From Amphimedon queenslandica (lineage: Eukaryota > Porifera > Demospongiae > Haplosclerida > Niphatidae), in NCBI RefSeq assembly GCF_000090795.2, contig NW_003546289.1, forward strand, positions 50,762 through 93,482: DNA of 42,721 nucleotides. The letters run 5' to 3'. A program made the position numbers and the translations under genes. The notes under the pieces are model-generated. The model ran no database searches. It had not been told where the DNA came from and was given only the letters and a program-made list of their open reading frames with translations. Positions 23,001 through 34,582 of the stretch are shown one piece after another (position 1 is the stretch's first letter; each line of letters begins with the position of its first letter).

Positions 23001-26000
23001 TATGCCATGTACATGTACATGTAAATTTGTAAAATTAATGTGTATCATGTATATTTGATATTTTTAGCATTATTATGTACATGTATTTTTCATACATTAC
23101 ATGATTGTGTAATTATTAGGTAAGACAATGACAGCAAATGCTGTTGCAAATCATTTGAAGAAGAAGTTGCTATTAGTGACTGTATCATTACTCACTGAAT
23201 CACAAATTACTAAAGTAAGAATAGAAAATTGGAAAGGAATAAGAAATGGATTCTGTCTCCATACATAAATGCACTAGATGAACTTGTACTAGTCATAATA
23301 ATAATACTTTTCTTTCTCAAGGATTTGCTTAAGTTCTTGTTTCGTGAGGCCAAGATACATAATGCTGTCATCTTTTTTGATGAATGTGAGCCACTCTTTG
23401 AATCCAGAGACTCTCGTACTAACCCATGCCTTGCACTGCTACTAACAGAGGTACACATGTACACGTACATATATTTGTCAGTGGTAGCATTCTCAGTCAT
23501 GTACAATTTGAAGCAACTTTACAATTTGAAGCATTATACATGTATATAAAAAAGCCAAAATTGGGTGGGAATCAGCTTAAATATCCTACACAACATACAT
23601 GTAATAACATGCAAGTACATGTATAAGAACTATGTATTACAGTTTATATAAGTACACAGAGTGTTAGCCACAATCTTTCAACCCATGATAGATTTTACAA
23701 ATAACATGTACTGCATATGAAGCTACAGCCTGGCTGTGAGTTATATGCCTATGCCATGCTCTTTTTATCCAACAATTTTTGAATGGGTTATTACAACCCT
23801 AAAATTATATTAATGATGAATTCTAGTGGTGGCCAAAATGAATTTGATCTGATAGTATGTATTAGAGGTGGGCGATACCAGAAATTTTAAATCGATACTG
23901 ATACCAAGTAGTCTGAGTACCGTAATTTTCCTTTTTTTCGTACAAAAATTTTTCGTTTCAGAAAAATTCAAGTGGAAATATTTTCGTCTTCTCATAGTGT
24001 ACGAAAATTTTTACAGTCTGAAAATTTAGCTTCTCTTGCACATACCTTGTCCTTTACCTACTGGTAACAAGGCCGCTATAGTAGTGTTTATAATTCTTGA
24101 GATAAGAGATTCTTGACCTGGCTGTTCCCCCGGACATTACTAGTATACGGATAGTACTGGAGATGCGCAATGACCAATTTACGGATAATAAACGGAAACA
24201 TTAAATGGCTACTTTTGTCACATGGTGGACCGTTTTATTTTATAACTCAGTAGTGAAGCAACTGATTGAAGTACAGCAAGCACCAGTGGATAGAGCAAGG
24301 TTAGAGCTGCAAGAAGATACCTACATATCAGGCGGTACCTTAGTCTTTCTTTGATGAATTAGGTCACAAATTTTGCCGGGTTGCTCAAAAATTTTCGATT
24401 GAAATATTTTCGTCATTTTAGGACCATACGAAAATATTTCCACAACGAAAAAAAGGCAAATTACGGTATTAGCATCGATTATATTAAGTACTGAATGAGT
24501 AGTCAGCTACTGCGTATACGCAAATAAGTTATAATTAATTATTAATACAAATCAAAAGAATTAAGAGGCGATTTTTGTAATTAAGGGTGTAGTCACCATT
24601 ATGACATCAAAGAAGATGTGGTTGGGTGTGGTCACTACATTACTCGATACCAAGTTTTGGTATCAAATACTTGGTATTGGAGGCCTGGTACATGAGTACT
24701 TTGGTATCATATCGCCCACCTCTAGTGTATATCAGAAAAATGTAATAATAGAGAATTGTTTTCTAGCAGTTTTGGACAAAATTTGGCCAAAAATCAAAGG
24801 CTATAGCCTTTTGTTAAATATTAACTTGTTGGCTCAATTTCTGAGCAACTTCTAAAATTCATAAAAATCTAATTTTGATTGCCAGATTTTCTACACAACA
24901 TAAGAACTTGCATGTGCATAAATTTTTTTAAATTGACTCTTACCTTGTTGGGTCTTTGGTCCAATTTTTGAGCAACTTGGCAATTTAATCAACTAACAAA
25001 AAGCTAAGTTTTTCTTTTTCTGCTAAATTTTCATGTATAGGTACATGTACAGTACATGTATTTAAAGCCACTTTTAATACATCTACAGTGCATTTTATTG
25101 TTGCATAATGTGATTTAAATAGCATTATTTATAACCCATTTATTCACCTCATATCTAAACTCCCTTTGTATGTACATTTGTAGATAGAGCAGTATGAAGG
25201 TATTATATTTCTTGCTACCAACAGACATCAGGATCTTGATGAAGCTATGCACAGGAGGATACAACTAGCACTTCCTTTCACTGTACCAGACTTCACACTT
25301 AGGAAAGAGATCTGGAAATCACATGTGCATAGTAAGTAATGAGGAAAAGTGGCCAAAAATCTTATGCACATACATGTACATGTCGGTTTTGATTTTGTGT
25401 TTCTAGTTTGAGCTGATTCCAGTCTAAAATAAATTTATTATGCATTTTTTAAAGTTACTGTACTTCAAAAGCCATACACTATAGTGCAGTGTCTGTCAGC
25501 TTATGAAGTGTGCTGTTCAGCTAACTTAGCACAGCTTGTGGGAAACCCTTGCATGCACATGTATGAAGAATTTAATACAGAAATTTCCCACTCTGAAATA
25601 TTAATGATCGATGCATGTATTGTACTCTAGGCCAATTGATTGGTGAAGACATTGATTGGGATAGTCTGGCACAAGATTATGAATTGACTGGAGGTTTAAT
25701 TAAGAATGCTGTACTTAGTGCCATATCTGTTGCTACTAAGAAAACTAATGGAACCTCTAGCAAACTGACCCTCTCCACAGACGATTTACATAAAGGAGCT
25801 AAATTGCAATTAAAGTGAAACTTTATTATTAATTGTATTTAGTTTCTATCTTCTTTCTTCCTTGCTCACTCTTTTTCTTTTGATGTTTCTTTCCTTCCTT
25901 TTTCCCTCCATCATTTTCTTTCTCAGAGGATTATTGGAGATGGTTGATTTTGAGAGACGTGTCATTCCAACATATGGTCTAAGTGAACTAATACTTGAAC

Positions 26001-27320
26001 CATCAACACTAAATACAATTGAATCCATTCTTAATTCAGGTACTGTATCTTTATAGCTTATACAAGTACATGTACATGTACATACATACCCTTATCTTAT
26101 TGTCCAATTTTATTATCATTTCATATCAGGAAAGACTCACAAGTTTATTAGTACTCAGTGGGGATTCAATAATTCCTCAGGACATAATGTAGCAACTCCC
26201 ACGGGAATCATTTGCCTTTTATCTGGAACAGCTGGAGTGGGTAAATCCTCCATTGCACATGCAATTGCATATGAGTTAGGTCAGCCAATAAAGGTAATTA
26301 AGATGATGTACATGTATGAATTTTTATTGTTTGAATCATAGGAAGCTACTTGTACTGAGTTGTTGTCACATACCGTGTCTTCAAATCCTCGTGCTGGGCG
26401 TGGTGTGGCTACCTTTTTCAGGGATGCTGCTAGGGCTAATGCTATAGTTGTGTTAGATGGGGCAGAGTTTATACTGGGATCAGTGTCAAGTGAGTGTTAA
26501 TGATGTGATGGGCATATGCATGTACAATGTATGTAATAATAATAATAATGATGATAATAAAATTCAAATGATGATAATAGTATAAAATTTAATAACAGTT
26601 TTTGGGATTTTTTCATAATTAATTTTTGAATAACCTTTCTCATTCAGGTGTTCAATTAAGTGGTGTGATAGGATGTGAGACATATTCATTAGCTTATCAA
26701 ATTGAGCAGTACACAGGTAATGTTTTATGATAAATTACAATGTATTAATTAAACTGTACATTTACATGTACATGTACATTTACATGTACGTGTAGGTATG
26801 ACTATCCTTACCACAAGGTATGAGATTGGACTTCTTGATCTATCCCGGATTCCAAAAATGAGGTACAATGTACATTAGTTAACTTAGTCTATTGATGGTA
26901 CATGTATAATTGATACAGGTACATGTATGTGGTTCCACTGTGGACTCCCAGTGTCAACCTGAGAGAAAAAATATGGAGTAAATTATTGCCTAAAAAACTA
27001 CCAGTCTCATCTTCAATTGATGTAAAGAAACTAGCTGAAAGGTATGGGCTCCCTTATTATTACAAACATTATTTAATGCTTCAACTAATCACTATATACT
27101 GTGTAAGATATTGAAAGCTGCATTTTATTGTAGGTTTAGCTTCACAGGAGGTGACATTGGATCAGTTATATGTACTGCTGCTGAAATTATAGCTGGAGGA
27201 GATACTGCTAATGTTGAGTCACCTTCCTCTGTGACTACTGAACTATTGGAACAAGTTGCTGAGACTCATTTGAAGAAAATGAATCAAACAGGACACTCTA
27301 TCCAGTCAATGTTTCAATAG
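17078..27320 (+). CDS. large protein with two AAA+ ATPase modules, 26 exons
   Basis: Exons: 17078-17176, 17240-17434, 18841-19138, 19294-19439, 19830-19886, 19943-20024, 20715-20835, 21001 into the gap, 21107-21171, 21423-21591, 21840-21953, 22180-22303, 22443-22581, 22669-22770, 22890-22968, 23120-23214, 23322-23450, 25184-25331, 25631-25814, 25927-26039, 26130-26293, 26342-26489, 26648-26716, 26796-26862, 26919-27041, 27134-27320. Phases agree throughout except across the 10-N gap; about 1,100 residues. The N-terminal half is helical with an acidic Ser/Asp run and no known domain. AAA-1: Walker A GPSGTGKT, Walker B AVIFFDE, sensor FLATNR. AAA-2: Walker A GTAGVGKS, but Walker B is AIVVLDGAE (Gly for catalytic Glu) and sensor ILTTR. 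It is therefore probably an asymmetric motor: one hydrolysing module and one that binds nucleotide. Substrate unknown. The exon 9 donor (GTTTGT) is the weakest junction. Confidence 0.85.
17456..17876. mobile_element. MITE with long terminal inverted repeats
   Basis: The left end AATAGACCCCCTAGGTGC and the right end GCTCCTAGAGGGTCTATA are inverted complements, and the match runs on inward (AAGACTATTTTGAATGAATTA against TAATTATTCTTTGAAAATAATCTT), about 40 bp in all. The body is about 420 bp and non-coding. It sits in intron 2 of the AAA gene, about 20 bp after the donor. Confidence 0.8.
18275..18620 (+). repeat. dispersed AT-rich repeat family, two tandem copies in intron 2
   Basis: Two consecutive copies, each with AATT.ATTAAAAAT.CAA, then a variant of GAATCAG.TCAAAGTTGATACACA, then a TGTAT-rich stretch and a GAGAATTC-like or GAGGATTTTC tail. 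They are the best-preserved copies and define the family core. Confidence 0.65.
21082..21091. other. assembly gap (10 N)
   Basis: Ten N lie at the end of exon 8 of the AAA gene. The frame is open up to the gap (KERK), and the sequence after it looks like an intron end (TTTTAG). The donor of exon 8 and possibly a whole small exon are therefore missing, and the true gap length is unknown. Confidence 0.95.
23863..24726. mobile_element. non-autonomous hAT-like element, host of a nested MITE
   Basis: Ends TAGAGGTGGGCGATACCA and TGGTATCATATCGCCCACCTCTA are inverted complements, with subterminal GATACCAAG/CTTGGTATC pairs. TAGRGGTGGGCGATA-type ends are typical of hAT relatives. The flanking 8-mers GTATGTAT and GTGTATAT are similar but not identical. 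About 860 bp, non-coding, in the 1.7-kb intron between exons 17 and 18 of the AAA gene. Confidence 0.7.
23918..24468. mobile_element. MITE nested within the hAT-like element
   Basis: Ends TACCGTAATTTTCC and GGCAAATTACGGTA, extended inward by TTTTTTTCGT/ACGAAAAAAA and by GTGGAAATATTTTCGT and its complement. If the outer TA is a target duplication, it would be Tc1/mariner-like. About 550 bp. Confidence 0.65.
24765..25020 (+). repeat. dispersed AT-rich repeat family, copy in AAA intron 17
   Basis: Contains ATAATAGAGAATTGTTTTCTAG, TTTGGCCAAAA, AAAATTCATAAAAATCTAAT and CTACACAACATAAGAAC in the family order. It follows the hAT-like element directly and appears to continue sequence interrupted near 23640, so the transposon may have inserted into a repeat copy. 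Confidence 0.5.
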
Positions 27321-28441
27321 ACACAAGTTACTGTAATGAAACTAATCTTGGTAGATTATTGTGTGATTGTGTGTATGCATGAAAATGCTTATACTTTGGC
27401 TGTATTATTGATTGTTTTTATTGCTGTCTTTTTGATCTTTTTATTCACTAGGATAAGAAATTTTTTTAGTTATTAGATATTTTTAAAAGTAGCATTGATG
27501 TATTTATACTATTGCATAGTGTATGGTGTTTCCCAAAAATATTTCAGAATTTAAATTTTGAATGTGATATCACAATCAAACTTTGTGAATTATAAGGCTT
27601 ATTTACACATTGGTTTGCACTTTTTTAAAATTGTACATTTTGACTGGAAGTGATGTTTGAGCTCATCAATAATCAGCATTAATCATAAGATCAAAATAAT
27701 TGAAAAAGCTAGTATGAAAAATCAACATCAAAATTTAGACTTAATTTTAAGCTGGTTCTCAGTTTTGTGAACAATTCAAGTTAGTTTATATTCAAGTTTT
27801 TCTGCTTCTACTTGCATGACTATAGTCTGAAGACTGAAGAGTGCAATAAATTATTGTTTATAGAGTAATCATGTGATGCTAATGAAGTGTGCATTTCACC
27901 AACTGGTGGTTATATTAACTGGTAGAAGAGGTGGTATTGAAGACTATACAACTCAATATTCTGCCAGATAAACTGACCTCTGTTGGAGAAATAATTCAAA
28001 TATTAAAAGAAGCTAAGAGGAGCTGACCTATAGTTATATTAACTTTATACTCACTTAATAACAGCAACTACTCCATGTATACATGTACATGTTGTATATG
28101 CTATATGTATCATGACATGTACATGTACTTACATGTATTACTGTATTGTTTAGTGGGTAATTTTGGAGTTAGTATATTGCATGATTCTATTATTGTATTA
28201 GTGATGTATTAGGAGGTTAATGTAGCAGCCATTGTGTTGTTGAGTAAGTGAAGAATAAAACAAACAGGCCTTTATGATTTCGGCATTATTGAATTACTAG
28301 CAACAATCGTCTACATAATTTTTCTATAATGTTATCAAAAAATACACTTTAATTTTTATGGCATTGAGGGGAAGGTAGGGGTTCTGTGAAACTATTGATT
28401 TTTGAGGGGGAGAGAGGTGTGGGCAAGAAGAGGGACAAACT
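27321..28441. other. 3' flank of the AAA gene
   Basis: AT-rich, with several possible AATAAA-like signals (for example around 27845 and 28255). No coding frame supported. A TACATG tract lies at 28076-28140. Confidence 0.55.
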
Positions 28442-28857
28442 TAGTTAACTTAGTCAATTGATGGTACATGCATAATGGATACAGGTATGTGGTTCCGCTG
28501 TGGACTCCCAGTGTCAACCTCAGATAAAAAATATGGAGTAAATTATTGCCTATAAAACTATACCAGTCTCATCTTCAATTGATGTAAAGAAACTAGCTAA
28601 AAGCTAGGGACTCTGTTACAATTACAAACATTATTTAATGCTTCAACTAAAGTATTCACTATGTATATACGGTATAAAGAGACAGGTTGTTTAAATGATA
28701 TTGATAGGTGAATTAATTTTATTGTAGGTTTAGCTTCACAGGAGGTGACGTTGGATCAGTTATGATGTATTGCTGCCGAAATGATAGCTGGAGGAAATAC
28801 TACTAATATTGAGTCACCTTCCTCTGGACTACTGAACTATTGGAACAAGTTGCTGTA
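28442..28857 (+). pseudogene. duplicate of the last two exons of the AAA gene, broken
   Basis: Nearly the same sequence as 26876-27260, including intron DNA before exon 25 (TTAACTTAGTC.ATTGATGG), exon 25, the intron and most of exon 26. Because introns are included, it arose by DNA duplication and not from mRNA. Lesions: the exon 25 donor region GAAAGGTATGGG has become AAAAGCTAGGGA, which removes the donor and puts TAG in frame. In exon 26 an inserted base (CAGTTATGATGTATTGC) shifts the frame, and the copy ends before the original stop. Confidence 0.9.
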
Positions 28858-29690
28858 AATGTAACAGAAAATATAAGAAACCACTTTTTGACAAAATAAG
28901 ACCATGGTAAAAATTAATGATCTTTTTTAACAAAAAGTCATAAAAATAATATCTATTTCTTTCAAAAGGAAATATTGTGTACTGACAAAAAATATATGCT
29001 ATAGACTGTCTTTATATAACCTGAGTTCAAAAGATATGTCTTTGCTTTTAGTAGTGAGCCATAATGTAGTGTATTCAGATAAAAATGCACACACTAGCTA
29101 TACATTTTGTAATTGATCTAACTGTACTCATATTGTTGTTTTATTCTTATGCGATTAGGTGGGAGAGATGAAGAACATTGCCACAACTGAACAGCTTTCT
29201 CAACCACACTATGATCATTAAGACAACTAATGACAAACAACTGGCCCTCAAACCTACATGTATATATAAAATCATGCACATGCATGTATCTCATAACATG
29301 ATGTACTTTATTGGCTTGAGTATATTCACGCCTGAACAATCCTTACTGTCAGGTAGTACCCTACTGCTACTCAAGTGGTATAACTCATATATTCCCTCTC
29401 TGTCCTTGATCTCAGCATCTCTCCTTATTTGACGTCTAAAGGTTTTACCAAAGTTCTTTTTATGATGCGATACCAGTTGGGTGTGGTCATTGATACCAGA
29501 CCTTTACTGATACTGGACTCTCTTAAAGGCCCTTTTCTACTTGAAAGGAGTCCGCTATGTGTAATTGACGAGCAATTTGTACGGTACTATCCTTTGGACA
29601 AGTGACAATGGGATTAACTGAAAATATATACATGTATGTGAATGCACGCATTTCAAATTCCTATCCCCAATAAATCGTCAATCAGTGTAG
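28858..29690. other. intergenic, possible remnants
   Basis: No clear gene. On minus, about 29330-29510, there is an open charged stretch (KTFRRQIRRDAEIKDREG, YELYHLSSSRV), and about 29530-29620 reads CPKDSTVQIARQLHIADSF. These may be further decayed exons of the beta-propeller locus that follows, but I cannot join them in phase. Confidence 0.35.
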
Positions 29691-31354
29691 CCACTATTAT
29701 ACGATAAGCTCCTCAGACACCTAAAATCAATTAATACAATTAACTCAAATGACCACTCCCATTCAATAAATTACAAGGCACACCCATTTAATGGGCTTAC
29801 CGGTAACTCTGTTTGTAATAATTGTGGATAGTCAACTTGCAATAGTTCAATCATGTGCTGAGTGTCATATAAACAGATGATAGTTGACCTTTATAAAGAG
29901 GGTGTGGTTTAGTGTGACTGTGGGTGTGGCTCACGAATTGAAGGTGACCCATATCCTGTGAGGTCCCAACTCCATGTGATACACTTTACCAGCATTGTCA
30001 GGCATCACAACAGGTTTGATCAGTTCATGGGTTCTGTGGGAAAAATATTTACGAGTTGGGAAAAGTTTTAAAAATACATGGAGAAACCTGAAAAATACTA
30101 AAGGCTATAGCCCATGGTTTTTTCCAAAAATAGCTAAAAAATTACCTATAATTTTTATTACATTTTCTGATACATATTAACGTCCTTATGCTACTGTATA
30201 GAAAGTTAAGCTGATTTTGACTTAATTTTTGTTATGGCCATTTTAAGAAATTTGCCAAAATCTGAAAAATTATCTGTACTAAAGCCCTCGTGCTGTACTA
30301 TTTCTTCAAAACAGCTTTAAAAATTATCCTTAAATTTTATTAAAACAATTTTGACAACTAATATTTTCTCAATTACAACTATTAACAATTATCTTTCTTA
30401 CTCTGATGATATCATAGTGATTGCTTTGCCACAAGCACACCAGATATGCTCAAATGGTGTGTACTGTATATAATAGCTTCTATAGCTGTATTTCCAATAT
30501 GGTATAAGAGTGGATCTAGCTCAGGAGGTGTGACTCCAGCAGTTGCTAGTACTGCAATATAACCGTTAGCTAGGGCACAGAGTAGTGATCGGTCGTAACC
30601 AACAAAATCTAAAACTGAATCGCTCATCTTCTTTGACCACAACTCTTTCCTAAATTAAAAGTGATATATAATTTAATACAAGTAATATTTATTATTTATT
30701 AATTTATTTGTGTAATGGACACTCTCTATAGCATACACCTACATTTAACATAGACCGTTCCTAGTGTACCAATTACATTCCTTAATGCATAAATAACCTC
30801 CACATAAAGGACACCTCTGCATAACAAAGCAACTTTCTTGAACCAAGTGTTTATTATATATAGGCTACATGCACTATACATCATTTCCTAGAGCATTCAT
30901 TTGTTCTTATCTCTTACTTTGTTATTGCTGACACAGCATGTATAGAAGAGTCCAGAGTTCCAATCATTAATATCATTTGGTATTGCACTAATGCACAATA
31001 TCTATGAGCCAACCTTTAATAATAACAATAATAATAATAATAGTAATATTAATAATAATAATATTTAGTATACACACAAATCACATGTAATATCAGTGTT
31101 AACAGACATCTCAATAAGAAATCAACACAAATCAACTGATTATACTCACATACATTTAAAGAAGGTGAATTTGTATTAAATCCATTCTCCTCTTTACTGG
31201 TAACAATACAAACTTTTCTAATCTGCCTCTCACTGCAGCAAAGCCACACCTCTCCTAAAAACAATAACCATGAATTTACTGTATACCATAAAAACGATAA
31301 CCATATGACACTTACTCTCATTGACAATGCAGGCACACTCCCATTAAAATTGCT
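29691..31354 (-). pseudogene. decayed beta-propeller fragment (JIP3/4 or ARHGEF17 type)
   Basis: Reading minus: 31354-31316, 31249-31150, 30987-30918, 30649-30402, 30033-29935, 29888-29801, about 29730-29691. Junction phases fit. The segments match the C-terminal propeller of JIP/SPAG9 and ARHGEF10/17 proteins in order: VWLCCSERQIRKV, MIGTLDSSIHAVSA, SLLCALANGYIAVLA, HIWCACGKAITM, then HRIWVTFNS and CLYDTQHMIELLQV. Breaks: within the fourth exon IEAIIYSTHH and HIWCACG are in different frames, and the last piece needs another frame change to reach RIIVATLIDDLLGIG. The first exon begins just after the stop codon of the TBC1D2-like gene; no JIP or RhoGEF N-terminus lies upstream. It is best explained as a truncated, decaying duplicate; the exact family member is unresolved. 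Confidence 0.6.
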
Positions 31355-31910
31355 CTGGTTTTTTCATCTTGAAAGGTGTGTTTTCCTTAGTGCTGGTGGG
31401 TTGGGTTTATTAGAAGGAGCTAAAGAATTTCTCTGTTGTCCCAGTCTCTCCTGATACTCATTATAGAACTGAGCGGCAAATGACTGACACTTGCTATTAA
31501 TGGTGTTTCTCCTTGGGAATGGCTCAAAATCATTAAAAGCAATCTAAAAGCACGTGAAAAGATGGTCAAAAATTGAAACAAAGCTTCTTTTGTGTGTTAT
31601 GATTTACAGTATGTACAGGCAATGCATAGCTTTATTGTAACCACACTTTTTCAAAATTGCAAAGCTAGTACATGTGTACGTACATGTACATGTATATGCA
31701 TCACATGTATCTCTCCTATCTCTCTCTCACTTTAAAAAGTTCCTCAACATTAAAAATGTGTTTGGCCACTTTCATGATGAATTGTAAAATAGTGATTGGA
31801 TCAAACATACTCAGTATCGTCCTCTTGTACAACTTAAGAATTGACAGCGAGATCCTAAACAAAACCTTACGACCTTCAAACAGGAAAACATCAATGTCCC
31901 TTAACATAGA

Positions 31911-31945
31911 CTGGGAGAGAGAGAGAGAGAGGGGGGGGAGGAGAA
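31911..31945. repeat. (GA)n/(G)n simple repeat at an intron border
   Basis: GAGAGAGAGAGAG followed by eight G. On the minus strand it is the pyrimidine tract in front of the TBC exon ending at 31910. Confidence 0.85.
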
Positions 31946-32579
31946 ATTAATAGAATAAAATTTTTATTATTTATTTATTCATTCACTTCAGTGGGTAGTA
32001 CATCAATAAATAGTGTTAGGAACCAGTTAAAAGTGACAAAAGTGACACCAACATCATTAGAGATAAGGTGCTCATTCAATAAAGGATAAAATTTCAATAA
32101 AATTTCTTCAAATTTTGAGTCACCATTTTTCTCCAAATCTGAAAAAAGACACAAAATTTTTATGAATTTTGGCCAAAAATTTGCGGATTAATTGATTACC
32201 AAATTGATTTGGTCAAATGAACACCATTTTATTTCGATGTACATGTACATGTACACGTGCTTGGTCTGCTTGTGCAGCTGGCCGTTCTTCAGAAAAATAT
32301 CTGGAAGGCATTAACTTCTCAATAACTGTCGCCAAATACCTGAGACAAGAATACTAACAATAATGATTACTTATAAAAACAATGACTCATTCTCACCAAA
32401 AAGTTGTCTCTTCATCTAAGAATAACAAACCAATAGCAGCAAGCATATTCATACCCTTGAGATATGAGAGAGCTAGAAAAAGAAAGAGGAAATGGAGAGA
32501 CATATTACATATGTAATTGTCAAAATATAGAACAGCTGTCCTATTGCGGTTCACAATTAGAGCTAAATATTGTCTAGCT

Positions 32580-32800
32580 TTTTCACAAATGGCTGCAACT
32601 AAAAAAATTAACTTGGTATGAGCTCAAACTTTCTACATTGCATAAGGACATCAATGTGAAGCAGAAAAATGTAATAAAAATTTGGGGTGTAAAAAGGATA
32701 GGCTATAGTACAGGGTATTTGTCAGATTTTGGCATATTTTTAAAAATGGCCCCAACTAGTATGCTTTTTACATAGCATATAAAAGCATCATTGTGTATCA
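32580..32800 (+). repeat. dispersed AT-rich repeat family, copy in a TBC1D2-like intron
   Basis: Contains ATGAGCTCAAACTTTCTACA, TTGCATAAGGACATCAATGT and AGAAAAATGTAATAA, in family order. Confidence 0.6.
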
Positions 32801-34075
32801 GAGCTACCGAGCAGTATCCAATGTTCTTATTATGATTGGAAAAAGCTGTCAATACTCTTTGTAGCTTATCAGCCTAGAGAGAAGAGAGAGAACATCACAA
32901 ACACTAAAAGTTCATTAGTAATACACTCACAATAGGTACTACTATAACAACCACACACCATCATCACAAATGCATTTACATGTACACATACATGTAGATA
33001 TAAACATTATTTATAATAAATCCACACATACACATACACAATTACACATACATGTACAATGTACATGTACATATACACACAAAAACATTTTCTATGTGTA
33101 CATTTGTACATGTACATGTACATGTACATTACATGCATACTTACTCCAGTTCCATTGATCTTAAAGTGTCTGTTGTTGGGTAGGGCCTGTGTACATGTAT
33201 ATCAAGACTAATTTCTTTATTAAAAGCAGATAGGCTCTCTAAACACGACTGATAATAGCTTCTGCTTTTACTGGCAGAGTTCTTAACGTCTCAGCATTTG
33301 CCAATATGATGATTGATAATACTGAGATACAAAGTAGGAGGGAGCTAGGGAGGGAGAGAAATAGGATAAGCAAAATATTAGTACTAAAGGTTACCTGCTC
33401 CAAATTTGTGATCTAGATTCCAGAGGGATCCCTTTCCTTAGATAATTACAAAACTCTCTCTTCTTTGTCCTATCAGTTGGTAACTCTTGATATTGATCAG
33501 ATCCTTTCTTTAAACCATTAACATAATGATGCCACACAATGGACAACATATCCTGCTCCTATGGTAACAGACAATCAAATGATGATCATGTACCTAACTA
33601 TAATATTAAATGCATGCATGTACATGTACATGCATGTAGGATAATGAGATGCATGCATGCAAACATGTGTGTAGGACATCATGTGATTGTCATGTGACAT
33701 ACTGCTGCTGTATAGTGAAGGTACAGTTGTCTGCATAAGAAACGGTAGATGTTGCTGTCTTCTTTCCAGTCATGTATGTCTCCAAACTGATCCTCAAAAT
33801 TAGCTCCAGTCTTTATCGCAGCCAAAAAGGAATCACTGGAAGTATCCTCCTCAGATATCAGGTTAATCACTTCATCCTTCAACTATAATAATTATTAATA
33901 GTTATTAAGTACAATGCCTCATTACTTTTTCCTCAAAAGGATCCACATTGTCTATGCTTGTTAAACCAGCTGGAGCTAAAATTGTAAATAAATAAATAAA
34001 TTAATAAGGAGATAAATTACTTGGCATTTGTACATGTATTTTTAAAGATGAGCTCAGTAGTGTCACATACTTATA

Positions 34076-34582
34076 CTATGTCCCAACTGAGTTTGGACCA
34101 AGAAAAACTGGAATAACTTTTTATAGGAATGTGGGATAAGGATGAGACTTTCACAGGTTCTTAGTCGCCCAATGCCGCTTCAGGATCTCAGGTTTTGGGT
34201 CTCTCAGCCCTTGGGAACCCTGAGAACCGGGTTCTCCCTATAAACCCAATGGCATACCAAAGCTAACCGCAATGACGTTTTATGATGTCATAGTTTATAT
34301 AAGCACATGTGGTCGAGCACCCAAACTGATAATTCTTCTTTTAAATGCTAATAGAGCAAGATCTTCTGATAATGATGGCCTTTATGAAGACTAGTAGGCT
34401 CCAGCAGCTATTGTACTGCTTATCAGGAAGAACAAGACTGGTTTAAGAGTGAAACAAGATAGCCAAAATATCGGCCATGTCTCTATGAATATCATTATAA
34501 TTCGTCATTAGTGACGTAGCTACATTTTTCAAATTCCAATCCAGCTGCTTCCACTTCCGGTCCATTCTCAGTTGGGACATAG
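34076..34582. mobile_element. MITE inserted in exon 14 of the TBC1D2-like gene
   Basis: Perfect 16-bp terminal inverted repeats CTATGTCCCAACTGAG / CTCAGTTGGGACATAG, flanked on both sides by TATA (34072-34075 and 34583-34586), consistent with a 4-bp (or TA-type) target duplication. About 507 bp, no coding capacity, GC-richer centre (GGGAACCCTGAGAACCGGG). The sharp ends and identical repeats suggest recent insertion. Confidence 0.9.

Noticed and set aside
29118..29339. 73-residue minus frame
   Set aside because: No motif, and no splice partner in phase.
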